Both the position numbers and the translations under genes were made by a program. 64,000 nt of DNA, taken from assembly GCF_002834145.1 (NCBI RefSeq), contig NZ_PHNT01000008.1, positions 85,556-149,555 on the forward strand. The letters are read 5' to 3'. Source of the DNA: Roseovarius salinarum. Its GTDB lineage: Bacteria > Pseudomonadota > Alphaproteobacteria > Rhodobacterales > Rhodobacteraceae. Shown one piece after another: positions 43,415 to 52,854 of the stretch. Below the pieces are notes generated by a model that worked only from the letters and a program-made list of their open reading frames with translations, was not told the origin of the DNA and made no database searches. The number at the start of each line of letters is the position of its first letter. Position 1 is the stretch's first letter.

Positions 43415-44818
43415 TCAGGCCCGCTTGCGCAGCCGCGCGGGCAGGTTGCCCGCCCAGGTGCTGATCGTGCCCGCGCCCAGGCACACGACCATGTCGCCGG
43501 GGCCCGCGACCTCGCGCACCAGCCTTTCGAGGTCGGCCTCGCTGCCGATGGCGCGCGCATCGCGGTGGCCGTGGCGCACCAGTCCCGCGACAAGGTCGTC
43601 GCGGCTCGCCCCCGGGATCGGGTCCTCGCCGGCGGCGTAGACCTCGGCGATGGCAACGACATCGGCCTCGTTGAAGCAGGCGCAGAAATCGTCGAACAGC
43701 GACGACAGTCGGGTGTAACGGTGCGGCTGGTGCACGGCGATCACGCGCCCGGTGGTGGCCTGCCGCGCGGCGCGCAGCACCGCGGCGATCTCGACGGGAT
43801 GGTGGCCGTAGTCGTCGATGATCGTGACGCCGTCGACCTCGCCCACGCGGGTGAAGCGGCGGTTGACGCCCCCGAAATTTGCCAGCGCCTCGCGGATCTC
43901 GGCGCGCGTCATGCCGAGGTGCCGGGCCACGGCCACCGCCGCCAGCGCGTTGGAGACGTTGTGATCGCCCGGCATGGGCAGGGTGCAGCCCTCGATCCGC
44001 GTGCCCTCGGGCTGGAACACGATGTCGAAATGCGCGATGCCGGCATCGTAGCTCAGGTTCACCGCCCGCACGTCGGCCTGCGCGTTGAAGCCGTAGGTCA
44101 CGACCCGCCGGTCGGTGATCCGGCCCACCAGCGTCTGCACCTCGGGGTGATCGGTGCAGCACACGGCCAGCCCGTAGAAGGGAATGTTGCTGACGAAGTC
44201 GTAGAACCCCTTGCGCAGCGAGTCGAAATCGCCCCAGTGCTCCATGTGCTCGGGGTCGATGTTGGTGACGATCGCGACCGTCGCGGGCAGGCGGTTGAAG
44301 GTGCCGTCGCTTTCGTCGGCCTCCACGACCATCCATTCGCCCTGCCCGACCCGCGCATTGGAGCCGTAGGCGTGGATGATCCCGCCGTTGATGACCGTCG
44401 GATCGAAGCTGCCGTGATCCAGCAGGGCGGCGACCATCGTGGTGGTCGTTGTCTTGCCGTGGGTGCCGGCCACGGCGACGTTGGATTTCAGCCGCATCAG
44501 CTCGGCCAGCATCTCGGCGCGGCGCACGACCGGCAGGCCGCGGCGGCGGGCCTCGTCCAGTTCCGGGTTGCCCGGCTTGATCGCCGAGGAAATGACGACC
44601 ACCTCGGCGTCGCGCAGGTTCTCGGCGCGCTGGCCCTCGAAGATGGTCGCGCCGTTCGCCTCGAGCCGGTCGGTCAGCCTGGATCGCTTGAGGTCGGAGC
44701 CCTGCACCACGTAGCCGTGATTGAGCAGCACCTCGGCGATGCCCGACATTCCGATACCGCCGATGCCGACGAAATGGATCGGGCCGACGTCGCCCGGGAG
44801 CTTGGTTGCCGCGTTCAT
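43415..44818 (-). CDS. murC: UDP-N-acetylmuramate--L-alanine ligase
   Basis: A 467-residue Mur ligase that adds L-alanine to UDP-MurNAc. The N-terminal UDP-binding motif is [17 protein letters not shown] (15-31), the ATP P-loop is GTHGKTTTT (118-126), and the C-terminal domain has [10 protein letters not shown] and HQPHRYTRL. The ATG (44818-44816) overlaps the murG stop (ATGA). All expected regions are intact. Confidence 0.96.
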   Translation of the reverse strand: MNAATKLPGDVGPIHFVGIGGIGMSGIAEVLLNHGYVVQGSDLKRSRLTDRLEANGATIFEGQRAENLRDAEVVVISSAIKPGNPELDEARRRGLPVVRRAEMLAELMRLKSNVAVAGTHGKTTTTTMVAALLDHGSFDPTVINGGIIHAYGSNARVGQGEWMVVEADESDGTFNRLPATVAIVTNIDPEHMEHWGDFDSLRKGFYDFVSNIPFYGLAVCCTDHPEVQTLVGRITDRRVVTYGFNAQADVRAVNLSYDAGIAHFDIVFQPEGTRIEGCTLPMPGDHNVSNALAAVAVARHLGMTRAEIREALANFGGVNRRFTRVGEVDGVTIIDDYGHHPVEIAAVLRAARQATTGRVIAVHQPHRYTRLSSLFDDFCACFNEADVVAIAEVYAAGEDPIPGASRDDLVAGLVRHGHRDARAIGSEADLERLVREVAGPGDMVVCLGAGTISTWAGNLPARLRKRA

Positions 44819-45921
44819 GCGCGCGTGTCTCCTTTCGCGAGGGCCGCGACGATGTCGGCCAGTTCCTGCGGCGCGTCGGGCTTGGCACACGACAGCGCCG
44901 CCTGCGACATCTGCAGGGCACCGTCGGGATTCGTCAGGACGGTCACCATCTGCGCGGTCAGCGTCTCGGGATCAAGCTTCTTCTGCGGGATCACGATGGC
45001 CCCACCCGCCTCGCCAAGCCCGCGTGCGTTGGCCGCCTGGTGATCGGCGGTGGCATGGGGATAGGGGATCAGGATCGCGGGCCGGCCGATCGCGGCGATG
45101 TCGGCCACCGAGGACGCGCCGGCGCGGCTGATGACAAGCTGCGCCTCGCTCATCCGGCGGGGGACGTCGCGGAAGAAGGGCTCGACCTCCGCCGCGATGC
45201 CGGCCTCGGCATAGGCGCGCGCCACGCGCTCTGCGTCCTCCTCGCGTGCCTGGTGGCTGACGCGCAGGTTGCCGCGGATCTCGTCGGGCAGCGCGGCGAC
45301 CGCCGCCGGCACCACGTCCGAAAGCACGCGCGCGCCCTGGCTGCCGCCGATCACCAGCACCGCCATCGGGTAGTCACCGGGCGGGATGAAGGCGGCGCCG
45401 GCCCGCTCCAGCACCGCCGCGCGCACCGGGTTGCCCGTGTGCACCGCGTCCACACCCCTGGGCAGCACGGTGGGCCAGGTGCCGCAGGCCACGGCGTCCA
45501 CGCGGCGGGCGAAAAGCCGGTTCACGCGGCCCAGCACGCCGTTCTGCTCGTGGATCATGCGCGGCACGCGCAGCAGCCACGCCGCCGACAGCGCGGGGAT
45601 CGTCGGGTATCCGCCGAAACCGGCCACCGCCGCCGGCCGGTCGCGCAGCATGCGCCGCACCGCTCCGGCGATCCCGGCGGCCACGCGGAACGGCACGGCA
45701 AGCCGCGCCAGCACCCCGCCGCGGGTGAAGGTCGCGCTGGAGACCTGCTCGATCTCGACCGAATGGGGGAAGCCGCCGGTATAGCGTGCGCCGCGCGCAT
45801 CCGTGGACAGCCGCACGCGCCAGCCGCGGTTCAGCATCACCTCGGCCAGCGCCTGCGCGGGGAACATGTGCCCGCCGGTGCCACCCGCGGCGATCACGAG
45901 AAGGGGCGCATCCCGGCTCAT
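44815..45921 (-). CDS. murG: UDP-GlcNAc--lipid I N-acetylglucosaminyltransferase MurG
   Basis: A 368-residue membrane-associated GT-B enzyme producing lipid II. The N-terminal glycine loop GGTGGH is at 13-18, with [10 protein letters not shown] and [12 protein letters not shown] following. The second glycine loop is [12 protein letters not shown] and the UDP-GlcNAc site is [21 protein letters not shown]. The ATG (45921-45919) overlaps the ftsW stop (ATGA). Confidence 0.96.
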   Translation of the reverse strand: MSRDAPLLVIAAGGTGGHMFPAQALAEVMLNRGWRVRLSTDARGARYTGGFPHSVEIEQVSSATFTRGGVLARLAVPFRVAAGIAGAVRRMLRDRPAAVAGFGGYPTIPALSAAWLLRVPRMIHEQNGVLGRVNRLFARRVDAVACGTWPTVLPRGVDAVHTGNPVRAAVLERAGAAFIPPGDYPMAVLVIGGSQGARVLSDVVPAAVAALPDEIRGNLRVSHQAREEDAERVARAYAEAGIAAEVEPFFRDVPRRMSEAQLVISRAGASSVADIAAIGRPAILIPYPHATADHQAANARGLGEAGGAIVIPQKKLDPETLTAQMVTVLTNPDGALQMSQAALSCAKPDAPQELADIVAALAKGDTRA

Positions 45922-47084
45922 CGTCCACGTCCCCGCAGCAGGTCACCGATGCCACCCTGCGGCCGCGTGCGGGTGAAGGCCAGCAGCATGCCCATCGCGA
46001 TGCCGCCGGCGATCAGCGACGAACCTCCGTAACTGATGAAGGGCAGGGTCATCCCCTTGGCCGGCAGCAGGCGCACGGCCACGCCCATGTTGATGATCGC
46101 CTGCACGCCGAACATCGCCGCCAGCCCGGTGCCGGCCAGCCGGATGAAAGTGTCGCGTTCGCGCATCAGCTTGAGCAGCGCACGCAGGACGACGCCGGCA
46201 TAGAGCGCGATGATCGCCAGCACCAGGACGAGGCCGTATTCCTCGGCCGCCACGGCGATGATGAAATCGGTATGCGCGTCCGGCAGGGACCACTTCACCT
46301 CGCCCTCGCCGACGCCCACGCCGAAGAAGCCGCCCTCGCGGATCGCGTTCGTGGCGAAGCCGAGCTGCGTGTTGGGGTCCACCTCCGGCGCAAGGAACCC
46401 GTCGATGCGGCGGGCGAAGTGCTCGGAATTGGAATAGGCCACCGTGCCCGCCGCGATCATGGCGCCCGCGACCCCCAGCAGCAGCAGGATCGGCGCGCCG
46501 GCCACGAAATACATCACGCCCCAGCCGAACAGCACCAGCGCCGCCTGCCCGAAGTCGGGCTGCACCGCAAGGATGCCCACCAGCACGATGGCCAGAACGA
46601 AGGACAGCGCCGTGCCCGGCGGCCCGTTGACCTCGCGGCTGGCGGCCATCAGCCAGGCCGCGACCACGACGAAGCCGGGCTTGAGGAACTCCGACGGCTG
46701 GAAGGTGCCGAACCCCAGCGCGTACCAGCGCACCGCGCCCTTGCCCAGGTCGGTGCCGAACACCGGCAGCAGCACGAGCGCGGCGAAGGCGCCCAGGAAG
46801 CCCAGCACGGCCAGCCGCCGCACCAGGCGCGGGCTCATCATCGAGGTCAGCCACATCGCCGACAGCGCCACCGCGCCGTAAAGCGCCTGCCGCTCGACGT
46901 AGAAGAAGGGCGCGCGCCCCGTTTTCTCGGCCAGCGGCGGCGAGGCGGCCAGCCCCAGCAGGATCCCGATACCGAAGAGAATGAGGATGCAGGACATCGA
47001 CCACCTGTCGATGGTCCGCCACCATTTGGGGAGAATCGGTTCGCCGTCCCGCACCGGGACAGCGCCATGGACCATTTCCGTCAT
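45918..47084 (-). CDS. ftsW: Lipid II polymerase FtsW
   Basis: A 388-residue SEDS-family glycosyltransferase of the septum with about ten transmembrane helices. SEDS motifs include [29 protein letters not shown] and the C-terminal [15 protein letters not shown]. The large periplasmic loop lies around residues 215-260 (containing the catalytic-type aspartate). The ATG (47084-47082) follows CGGCGGAACGC. It is the first gene of the ftsW-murG-murC run visible here; murD and mraY are not in the window. Confidence 0.95.
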   Translation of the reverse strand: MTEMVHGAVPVRDGEPILPKWWRTIDRWSMSCILILFGIGILLGLAASPPLAEKTGRAPFFYVERQALYGAVALSAMWLTSMMSPRLVRRLAVLGFLGAFAALVLLPVFGTDLGKGAVRWYALGFGTFQPSEFLKPGFVVVAAWLMAASREVNGPPGTALSFVLAIVLVGILAVQPDFGQAALVLFGWGVMYFVAGAPILLLLGVAGAMIAAGTVAYSNSEHFARRIDGFLAPEVDPNTQLGFATNAIREGGFFGVGVGEGEVKWSLPDAHTDFIIAVAAEEYGLVLVLAIIALYAGVVLRALLKLMRERDTFIRLAGTGLAAMFGVQAIINMGVAVRLLPAKGMTLPFISYGGSSLIAGGIAMGMLLAFTRTRPQGGIGDLLRGRGR

Positions 47085-47216
47085 GCGTTCCGCCGAACTC
47101 TGCCTCGTTCCACCCCGTGTTCCCCGGGGTCTTTGCAAAAGTTTATCGCGAAAACGCATCCGTGACCAGTGCAAACCCCTTGCCATCGGCGGGCGTCCGC
47201 GGCACCTGCGCGGGAC

Positions 47217-48404
47217 ATGGGCGAGACGCGCGAAACACTGATCCTCGGCGCCGGGGCGGCCGGCATGTTCTGCGCCGCGAACGCCGGGCCGGGCACGCTG
47301 GTGATCGACCACGCGCGCGCCCCGGGCGAGAAGATCCGGATCTCGGGCGGCGGGCGGTGCAACTTCACCAACCTGCATGCCGGGCCCGAAAGCTTCCTGT
47401 CCGGCAATCCGCATTTCTGCAAGTCGGCGCTGGCGCGCTACACGCAGTGGGACTTCGTCGACATGGTCGACCGCCACCGGATCGCCTGGCACGAGAATAC
47501 GCTGGGCCAGCTGTTCTGCGACGGGTCATCGCGCGAGATCATCGCGATGCTGCAGGGCGAGATGGACCGCGCGGGCGCCGAGTTGTGGCTGTCCACGACG
47601 CTGGCGGACCTGGGCCACGACGGCACGCGGTTCACCGCCACGCTGGACCGCGCGGGCACGCGTCACACCGTGACCGCGCGCAACCTGGTGGTCGCCACCG
47701 GCGGCAAGTCGATCCCGAAGATGGGCGCGACCGGGCTGGCCCATGACATCGCGCGGCGCTTCGGGCTGTCGGTCACGGACACGCGCGCGGCCCTGGTGCC
47801 CTTCACGTTCTCGGACAAGCGGTTCGCGCCGCTGGCCGGCGTGTCGGTACCGGTGCGCGCGCAGGCCGGCGCGGGCAGCTTCGACGAGGCGATGCTGTTC
47901 ACCCACCGCGGGCTGTCGGGGCCGGCGATGCTGCAGGTGTCGTCCTACTGGCGCGAGGGCGACGCGATCGCCGTCAACCTCGACCCGGCGGGCAGTCTGC
48001 TTGACGACCTGCGCGGCCAGCGCGCCCGTGCCGGGCGCGTGAAGCTGGCGACCGCGCTGGCGCGGCACCTGCCCGCCCGGCTGGTCGAGTTCCTTGGCCC
48101 CGAGCTGCGCCTGGCCGGCAACCTCGCCGACCAGGGCGACGCCGCGCTGACCCGCCTGTGCGAGCAGCTGTCGAACTGGCGGCTGACGCCCGCGGGCACC
48201 GAGGGCTACCGCACGGCCGAGGTCACGCTTGGCGGCGTCGACACCGCCGGGCTGTCATCCAAGACGATGCAGGCGCGCGCGGTACCTGGCCTCCACTTCA
48301 TCGGCGAAGGCGTGGACGTGACCGGCTGGCTGGGCGGCTACAACTTCCAGTGGGCGTGGTCCAGCGGCTGGGCGGCCGGGCAGGCCATCGCGGCGCGGCA
48401 CTAA
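47217..48404 (+). CDS. BaiN/RdsA family NAD(P)/FAD-dependent flavoprotein
   Basis: A 395-residue flavoprotein of the HI0933-like family. FAD-binding motifs are LILGAGAAGMFCAANA (residues 8-23) and ISGGGRCNFTN (about 42-52), with VATGGKSIPKMGATG in the middle and GEGVDVTGWLGGYNFQWAWSSG at the C-terminus (shown in part). Members include a bile-acid reductase and enzymes of unknown substrate. It is divergent from ftsW across 132 bases without a gene. The ATG at 47217 has only a weak ribosome binding site (GCGGGAC). Confidence 0.85.
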   Translation: MGETRETLILGAGAAGMFCAANAGPGTLVIDHARAPGEKIRISGGGRCNFTNLHAGPESFLSGNPHFCKSALARYTQWDFVDMVDRHRIAWHENTLGQLFCDGSSREIIAMLQGEMDRAGAELWLSTTLADLGHDGTRFTATLDRAGTRHTVTARNLVVATGGKSIPKMGATGLAHDIARRFGLSVTDTRAALVPFTFSDKRFAPLAGVSVPVRAQAGAGSFDEAMLFTHRGLSGPAMLQVSSYWREGDAIAVNLDPAGSLLDDLRGQRARAGRVKLATALARHLPARLVEFLGPELRLAGNLADQGDAALTRLCEQLSNWRLTPAGTEGYRTAEVTLGGVDTAGLSSKTMQARAVPGLHFIGEGVDVTGWLGGYNFQWAWSSGWAAGQAIAARH

Positions 48405-48512
48405 AGGCCGCGGCGCAGCCGGCCGGGCGTGATCCGGCGGAGCGCCTTGCGGCGCGCAGGTCGTCTCGGCGCCGCGCCTGCGGCCGGCGCCTCGGGCGCG
48501 ACGGCACGCACG

Positions 48513-49547
48513 TCAGGCCGCGCCCTGCACCTCGCCCAGTTGCGCCAGCGCGGCCTCGACCAGCTCGGGCCCGGCGCCGGGCCGGTGCGCGCCATCCGAC
48601 AGAACCCGCCGCCAGGCGCGCGCACCGGGCCGTCCGGCGAACAGCCCCAGCATGTGGCGTGTCACCTGCTGCAGCTTGCCGCCCCGGGCCAGATGCGCCT
48701 CGATATGGGGCAACATGGCGCGGGCGGCGGCCTCCGGCGTCGCATCGGGGCCGCGCACGCCGAAAATCCGCCTGTCGGCGGCGGCGAGGATCTCGGCGGG
48801 CCGGTGATAGGCCGCCCGGCCCACCATCACGCCATCAAGCCCCGCGTCGAGGTACGACCGCACCGCGTCGAGGCTGGCGATGCCACCGTTGACCGACAGG
48901 TGCAGATCCGGAAACCGCGCCTTCATCCGCGTCACGAGGTCGTGGTCCAGCGGCGGCACGTCACGGTTCTGCCTGGGGCTGAGCCCCTGCAGCCACGCCT
49001 TGCGGGCGTGGACGATGACGCGGCGCACGCCCGCCGCGCGCACCCGATCAAGGAAATCGGGCAGAACGGTTTCGGGGTCCTGCGCGTCCACGCCGATGCG
49101 GCACTTGACCGTCACCTCGCGCGGTTGCGCCGCGATCATGGCCGCGCAGCAGTCTGCCACGAGACCGGGGGTTTCCATCAGCACGGCGCCGAAGGTGCCC
49201 GACTGCACCCGGTCGGACGGGCAGCCCACGTTGAGGTTGATCTCGTCGTAGCCCGCCTCGGCGCCCAGCCGCGCGGCCTGCGCCAGCTCGGCCGGGTCCG
49301 AGCCGCCCAGCTGCAGCGCGACCGGATGCTCGTCCTCCGCGTGGTCCAGAAGGTGCAGCGCGCCGCCGCGCACCAGCGCGGGGGCGGTCACCATTTCGGT
49401 GTAAAGCAGGGCGTGGCGCGACAGCCGCCGGTGCAGGGCCCGGCAGTGCCGGTCCGTCCAGTCCATCATGGGGGCCACGGACAGCCGCGCCGCGGTGTGC
49501 AGCCCGGAGGTGTCGGCGGTTTCGCGGATCCTGGCCATGTCGCGCAT
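48513..49547 (-). CDS. dusA: tRNA dihydrouridine synthase DusA
   Basis: A 344-residue FMN enzyme reducing uridine at positions 20/20a of tRNA. It begins LSVAPMMDWTDRHCRAL, typical of DusA (DusB/C have a different start). The catalytic Cys109 is in NVGCPSDRVQSG, and FMN ligands lie in VKCRIGVD and VNGGIASLD. The GLFAGRPGARAWRR C-terminus is DusA-like. I start at the ATG at 49547; an ATG nine bases later is possible. Confidence 0.92.
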   Translation of the reverse strand: MRDMARIRETADTSGLHTAARLSVAPMMDWTDRHCRALHRRLSRHALLYTEMVTAPALVRGGALHLLDHAEDEHPVALQLGGSDPAELAQAARLGAEAGYDEINLNVGCPSDRVQSGTFGAVLMETPGLVADCCAAMIAAQPREVTVKCRIGVDAQDPETVLPDFLDRVRAAGVRRVIVHARKAWLQGLSPRQNRDVPPLDHDLVTRMKARFPDLHLSVNGGIASLDAVRSYLDAGLDGVMVGRAAYHRPAEILAAADRRIFGVRGPDATPEAAARAMLPHIEAHLARGGKLQQVTRHMLGLFAGRPGARAWRRVLSDGAHRPGAGPELVEAALAQLGEVQGAA

Positions 49548-49667
49548 CTTGCCGTCCGATTGCGCCGCGCGGGCGTCGACTGGGCGGGATGTCATCCCGC
49601 GGGACGCGATACCTAGCACGGCCGCCGCGCCGGGCCAAGCCCGGTCGGACACAGGCGATGCGCCGCC

Positions 49668-49955
49668 TCAGTCGAAGCGGCTCAGCGCCTTCTTCATCGA
49701 GTTGGCGATCTCGTTCCAGGCCGCCTCGTAGCCGGACTTGATGTCCTGCCACGCGGCCTCGTTCGTCGCCCGGATCTCGTTGAGCTTGATCTCGGCCTCG
49801 CGCTGGTATTCGCGCAGGTCCTCGATCTGGTCGAGGTATTTCTGCTGCGCCTCGCCGTGGGCTTCCTTGGCCTTGGCCTCGAGTTGCGCGATCTCGGCAC
49901 GCCAAGCGTCCAGCTGGGCGTTCAGCCGTTCCTGAAAATCGTCCTTGTCGTCCAA
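49668..49955 (-). CDS. Small coiled-coil protein downstream of phasin
   Basis: A 95-residue, highly charged, alpha-helical protein: LNAQLDAWRAEIAQLEAKAKEA and DQIEDLREYQREAEIKLNEI (in part) give strong heptads. The start appears to be TTG (49955-49953), seven bases after the strong ribosome binding site AAAGGAGG. Upstream in-frame ATGs would overlap the phasin gene and lack support. It lies 40 bases after the phasin gene, so it may coat or organise polyhydroxyalkanoate granules, but no family is recognised. Confidence 0.65.
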   Translation of the reverse strand: MDDKDDFQERLNAQLDAWRAEIAQLEAKAKEAHGEAQQKYLDQIEDLREYQREAEIKLNEIRATNEAAWQDIKSGYEAAWNEIANSMKKALSRFD

Positions 49956-49995
49956 AAGGATCCTCCTTTGCCGGGCGCGGCCCGTGTTTGCCGGC

Positions 49996-50439
49996 TCAGA
50001 CCGGCGTTGACGATTTCGACTTCGCTGCCGCACCGGCCTGCTTGGCCGCGGTCCCGACGGCCGCTTCGCTGGCTTCCATCTCGCCGCTGACGAAATGGCC
50101 GGCACAGCGCGCCATGCAATCGAACCATTCGCGCGCGTCGGCGGTCATGCGCTCCATCGAATGCTGCTGCCAGTCGCGCATGGCCTGCATGGCCTCCGCC
50201 GGGTCGGAGGTGCCGCTGGCCGACGCCTTGCGCGCCGCATCGAGCGCGGTGCGGGCGGCTTCGTGGCGGCGTTCGAACCAGTGGCGGGTGAAGGTCTCGG
50301 TCTCGTCGAGCATCTTTTCCTGCGCGGCCCAGAACTGCTCGACCTGCGGACCGAAGACCGGGTTGAGCGAAAGCGCCTCCTGCGCCGGCCGAAGGATCTC
50401 GGAGATGCTCTTGTCGGACTTCGTCTGCTTGCGTGCCAT
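49996..50439 (-). CDS. Phasin family protein
   Basis: A 147-residue amphipathic helical protein resembling PhaP-type granule-associated phasins. Signature-like stretches are PVFGPQVEQFWAAQEKML and ETFTRHWFERRHEAARTAL, and the alanine/lysine-rich C-terminus (AAVGTAAKQAGAAAKSK) is typical. Phasins cover polyhydroxybutyrate granules. The ATG (50439-50437) follows AAGGAG at eight bases. A good sigma-70-type promoter lies upstream. The window lacks phaC and phaR, but a PHA-synthase-like DUF3141 protein is encoded 8.5 kb away. Confidence 0.8.
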   Translation of the reverse strand: MARKQTKSDKSISEILRPAQEALSLNPVFGPQVEQFWAAQEKMLDETETFTRHWFERRHEAARTALDAARKASASGTSDPAEAMQAMRDWQQHSMERMTADAREWFDCMARCAGHFVSGEMEASEAAVGTAAKQAGAAAKSKSSTPV

Positions 50440-50497
50440 GTGGTGCACTCCTTGTCAGATGCGTGCGTGACTGCGGCGTGCCAGCAATATGACGGCA

Positions 50498-50527
50498 AGT
50501 ATCGGGGCACGCCTTAATCCATGTCAA
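50498..50527 (-). promoter_or_regulatory. Candidate sigma-70 promoter of the phasin gene
   Basis: On the minus strand TTGACA (50527-50522) and GATACT (50503-50498) are 18 bases apart. The start would fall about 50 bases before the phasin ATG. A perfect -35 box in GC-rich DNA makes this one of the better promoter candidates in the window. Confidence 0.5.
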
Positions 50528-50602
50528 TCGCGCCCTGCAGCGCCCCGGCCGCGTCGGCGGCGGGGTGCGGACTTCGCGGGCAGGCTCTGCTATGAGGGAC
50601 CC

Positions 50603-51892
50603 ATGACGTTGCGCCGAATGCCCACCGACACGCTGCGCCAGGCTGCACTGCGCGCGCGGGCCGCCGACCTGGCCGGATTCGTGCGGTACGCCGTGCGCCG
50701 GTTCCACACCGACGGAATGACGCAGGCCGCGGGCGCGCTGACGTATTCGACACTGCTGGCGCTGGTGCCGCTTCTGGTCATCGCCTTCGCCATCCTGTCG
50801 GGCTTTTCCGCCTTCCGCGCCGCACGGGCGCGGATGGAGGAGATGTTCTTCGACATGCTGGTGCCGGAGGCGGGTGCGCAGGTGGCCGACTACCTTTCGG
50901 ATTTCACGGCCAACGCCAACGACCTCACGGCGGTCGGCATCGTGGCGCTGGCCGTGACCGCGCTGCTGCTCCTGTCGACGATCGAGACCACGCTCAACCG
51001 TATCTGGCGGGTCGAACGGCCGCGGCCGATCATGATCCGGCTGCTGAACTTCTGGGCGATCCTCACGCTGGGGCCGCTGCTTCTGGCAACCAGTTTCAGC
51101 TTCTCGGGCGACCTGCTGGACTCCGCACGGGACTGGGTGGGCGCCGGCGAGGCGGGCAGAGACCTTCGCGCCGACTGGCCGGTGCTGGATACGCTCGTGG
51201 CCATCGCCGGCCAGTCGGCGACCTTCACGCTGTTGTTCAAGCTGGTGCCGGCGCGGTCCGTGCGGCTGAGTCACGCCGCGCTGGGCGGCGTGGTGAGCGG
51301 CGTGGGCGTTCAGATCCTGCGCTGGGGCTTCAACGTCTATCTGACCAGCAGCACGACCTACGAGACGATCTACGGCGCGGTCGCCGTCATCCCGGTCTTC
51401 CTGCTGTGGATCTACCTGTCATGGACGGTCATCATCTTCGGCGCGGTCTTCGCCGCGGCCTTTCCCGACTGGTGGAAGACCCGCGGGGCACAGCCCGATG
51501 CCGCGCTTAGCCCGGCGGGCCGACTGGAGGTGGCCGTCGCGCTGCTGGGCGCACTTCACCGCTGCGGCGGGGTCGCCACGCAAGCGCGCCTGGAGGAACT
51601 GGTGCCGCTGGACGCGCGCAACGACATCCTCGAGGCACTGCAGACCAACGGCTATGCCGTCACGACCGAAGAAGGCGCGATCGGTCTGACGCGCGATCTG
51701 CACGCCACGCCCGTCGTGACGCTCGCGCGCGACCTCGGGCTGGCGCTGGGTGCGGCCGAGGGGGGCGACGCGGCACCGCCGCACAAGGCCGCCGGCGCCC
51801 TGCCCGGCCTGCTGCGCGACCTGCACGCCGCCGAGGACCGTGTGCTTGCCACGCCGCTGGCCGATGTCCTGGCCGGCAGGACGCCGGATTGA
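50603..51892 (+). CDS. YihY/RBN family (UPF0761) inner membrane protein
   Basis: A 429-residue protein with six transmembrane helices within about residues 45-290. The first is preceded by the conserved DGMTQAAGALTYSTLLALVPLL. STIETTLNRIWRVERPRP and IYGAVAVIPVFLLWIYLSWTVIIFGA are family hallmarks. The family was once called ribonuclease BN, but the nuclease claim has been withdrawn; its function is unknown. A C-terminal soluble region of about 130 residues (LEVAVALLGALHRCGGVATQ) looks like a winged-helix domain. The ATG at 50603 follows GAGGGACCC. The riboswitch begins 34 bases after its stop. Confidence 0.88.
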   Translation: MTLRRMPTDTLRQAALRARAADLAGFVRYAVRRFHTDGMTQAAGALTYSTLLALVPLLVIAFAILSGFSAFRAARARMEEMFFDMLVPEAGAQVADYLSDFTANANDLTAVGIVALAVTALLLLSTIETTLNRIWRVERPRPIMIRLLNFWAILTLGPLLLATSFSFSGDLLDSARDWVGAGEAGRDLRADWPVLDTLVAIAGQSATFTLLFKLVPARSVRLSHAALGGVVSGVGVQILRWGFNVYLTSSTTYETIYGAVAVIPVFLLWIYLSWTVIIFGAVFAAAFPDWWKTRGAQPDAALSPAGRLEVAVALLGALHRCGGVATQARLEELVPLDARNDILEALQTNGYAVTTEEGAIGLTRDLHATPVVTLARDLGLALGAAEGGDAAPPHKAAGALPGLLRDLHAAEDRVLATPLADVLAGRTPD

Positions 51893-51926
51893 CAACCGCG
51901 TTCGGCGCGTGTTTGGGTTGCGCCTT

Positions 51927-52004
51927 GCGACAGGGGCGCCCGCGGTCGGCGGGCTGAGATGAACCCTTGCACCTGAACCGGATCATGCCGGCGGAGGAAG
52001 TCGC
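51927..52004 (+). ncRNA. TPP riboswitch (THI element)
   Basis: The thi-box core is unmistakable: GGCTGAGAT, ACCCTTGCACCTGAACC, then GGATCATGCCGGCGGAGGAA. The closing P1 stem pairs GCGAC (51927-51931) with GTCGC (52000-52004). It lies 58 bases upstream of thiM and should repress thiM-thiE-thiD when thiamine pyrophosphate is abundant. The variable P3 arm is CGCCCGCGGTCGGCGGG-like. Confidence 0.95.
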
Positions 52005-52033
52005 GGGACCGAATGGCCAAGTCCGGCCCGTTT

Positions 52034-52054
52034 CCCGCCTTTCCGGCCGGCGGG
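52034..52054 (+). promoter_or_regulatory. thiM: Candidate expression platform: hairpin covering the thiM ribosome binding site
   Basis: CCCGCC (52034-52039) can pair with GGCGGG (52049-52054), which overlaps the thiM Shine-Dalgarno GGGGAG. In the ligand-bound state this would block translation initiation. There is no T-run, so translational control is more likely than termination. Alternative pairing with the aptamer was not modelled. Confidence 0.45.
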
Positions 52055-52062
52055 GAGCGACC

Positions 52063-52854
52063 ATGCTGAACCCAGGGCATTATCTCGACACCATGCGCCG
52101 CGACGGGCCGCTGGTGCACAATATCACCAACTACGTCGCCATGAACGTCATGGCCAACGTCTTGCTGGCCGCGGGCGCCGCCCCCGCGATGGTGCACGCC
52201 CGCGAGGAGGCCGCCGAATTCGCCGGCCTCGCCCGGGCGCTGACCGTCAACATCGGCACCGCCGATCCCGAATGGGGCCACGCGATGGCCGAAAGCGCCG
52301 CGGTGATGAATGACGCGGGCAAGCCCTGGGTGCTCGACCCGGTGGGCGTGGGCGCCACGGCCTTCCGCCGGGACCTGTCCGCCCGACTGGTCGAGATGGG
52401 GCCGACGGTCGTGCGCGGCAATGCCTCGGAAATCATGACGCTGGCCGGCGAGGCCGGGCGCGGGCGCGGCGTGGACGCGGGCGACGACGTGTCGGACGCG
52501 CAGGCCGCGGCACAGGCGCTGGCCACCCGGACCGGCGGGGTGGTGGCCGTCACCGGCACCGAGGATTACGTCACCGACGGCACGCGGGCATTGCGGATCA
52601 CCGGCGGGCACCCCTTGATGGGGCGCGTGACGGTCATGGGCTGTTCGCTGACCGGCGTCATCGCCGCCTTCTGTGCCGGCGGGGAATCCCCTTTCGAGTC
52701 CACGGCGGCCGCGCTGGCCTACTACGGGCTGGCCGGCCAACGCGCTGCCGCCAAGGCCCAGGGTCCCGGCACCTTCCAGGTGCATTTCCTCGACGAGCTC
52801 CACGCGGTCACGGCAGGCGACGTGGATGCCGCCGCGCCGGTGCACACGGCATGA
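52063..52854 (+). CDS. thiM: Hydroxyethylthiazole kinase
   Basis: A 263-residue ribokinase-like enzyme that phosphorylates the thiazole moiety for thiamine salvage. Diagnostic segments are LVHNITNYVAMNVMANVLLA (20-39), the PWVLDPVGVGAT nucleotide region, and VMGCSLTGVIAAF with the catalytic cysteine. The ATG at 52063 follows GGGGAGCGACC. The frame is open into the riboswitch, but the ATG after the ribosome binding site is clear. It overlaps thiE by four bases (ATGA). Confidence 0.95.
   Translation: MLNPGHYLDTMRRDGPLVHNITNYVAMNVMANVLLAAGAAPAMVHAREEAAEFAGLARALTVNIGTADPEWGHAMAESAAVMNDAGKPWVLDPVGVGATAFRRDLSARLVEMGPTVVRGNASEIMTLAGEAGRGRGVDAGDDVSDAQAAAQALATRTGGVVAVTGTEDYVTDGTRALRITGGHPLMGRVTVMGCSLTGVIAAFCAGGESPFESTAAALAYYGLAGQRAAAKAQGPGTFQVHFLDELHAVTAGDVDAAAPVHTA

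Noticed and set aside
47118..47140. CCCCGGGGTCTTTGCAAAAG as another copy of the dispersed 3' element
   Set aside because: It lies between two divergent genes, has no preceding GC hairpin of the right form, and is not downstream of any gene in its orientation.
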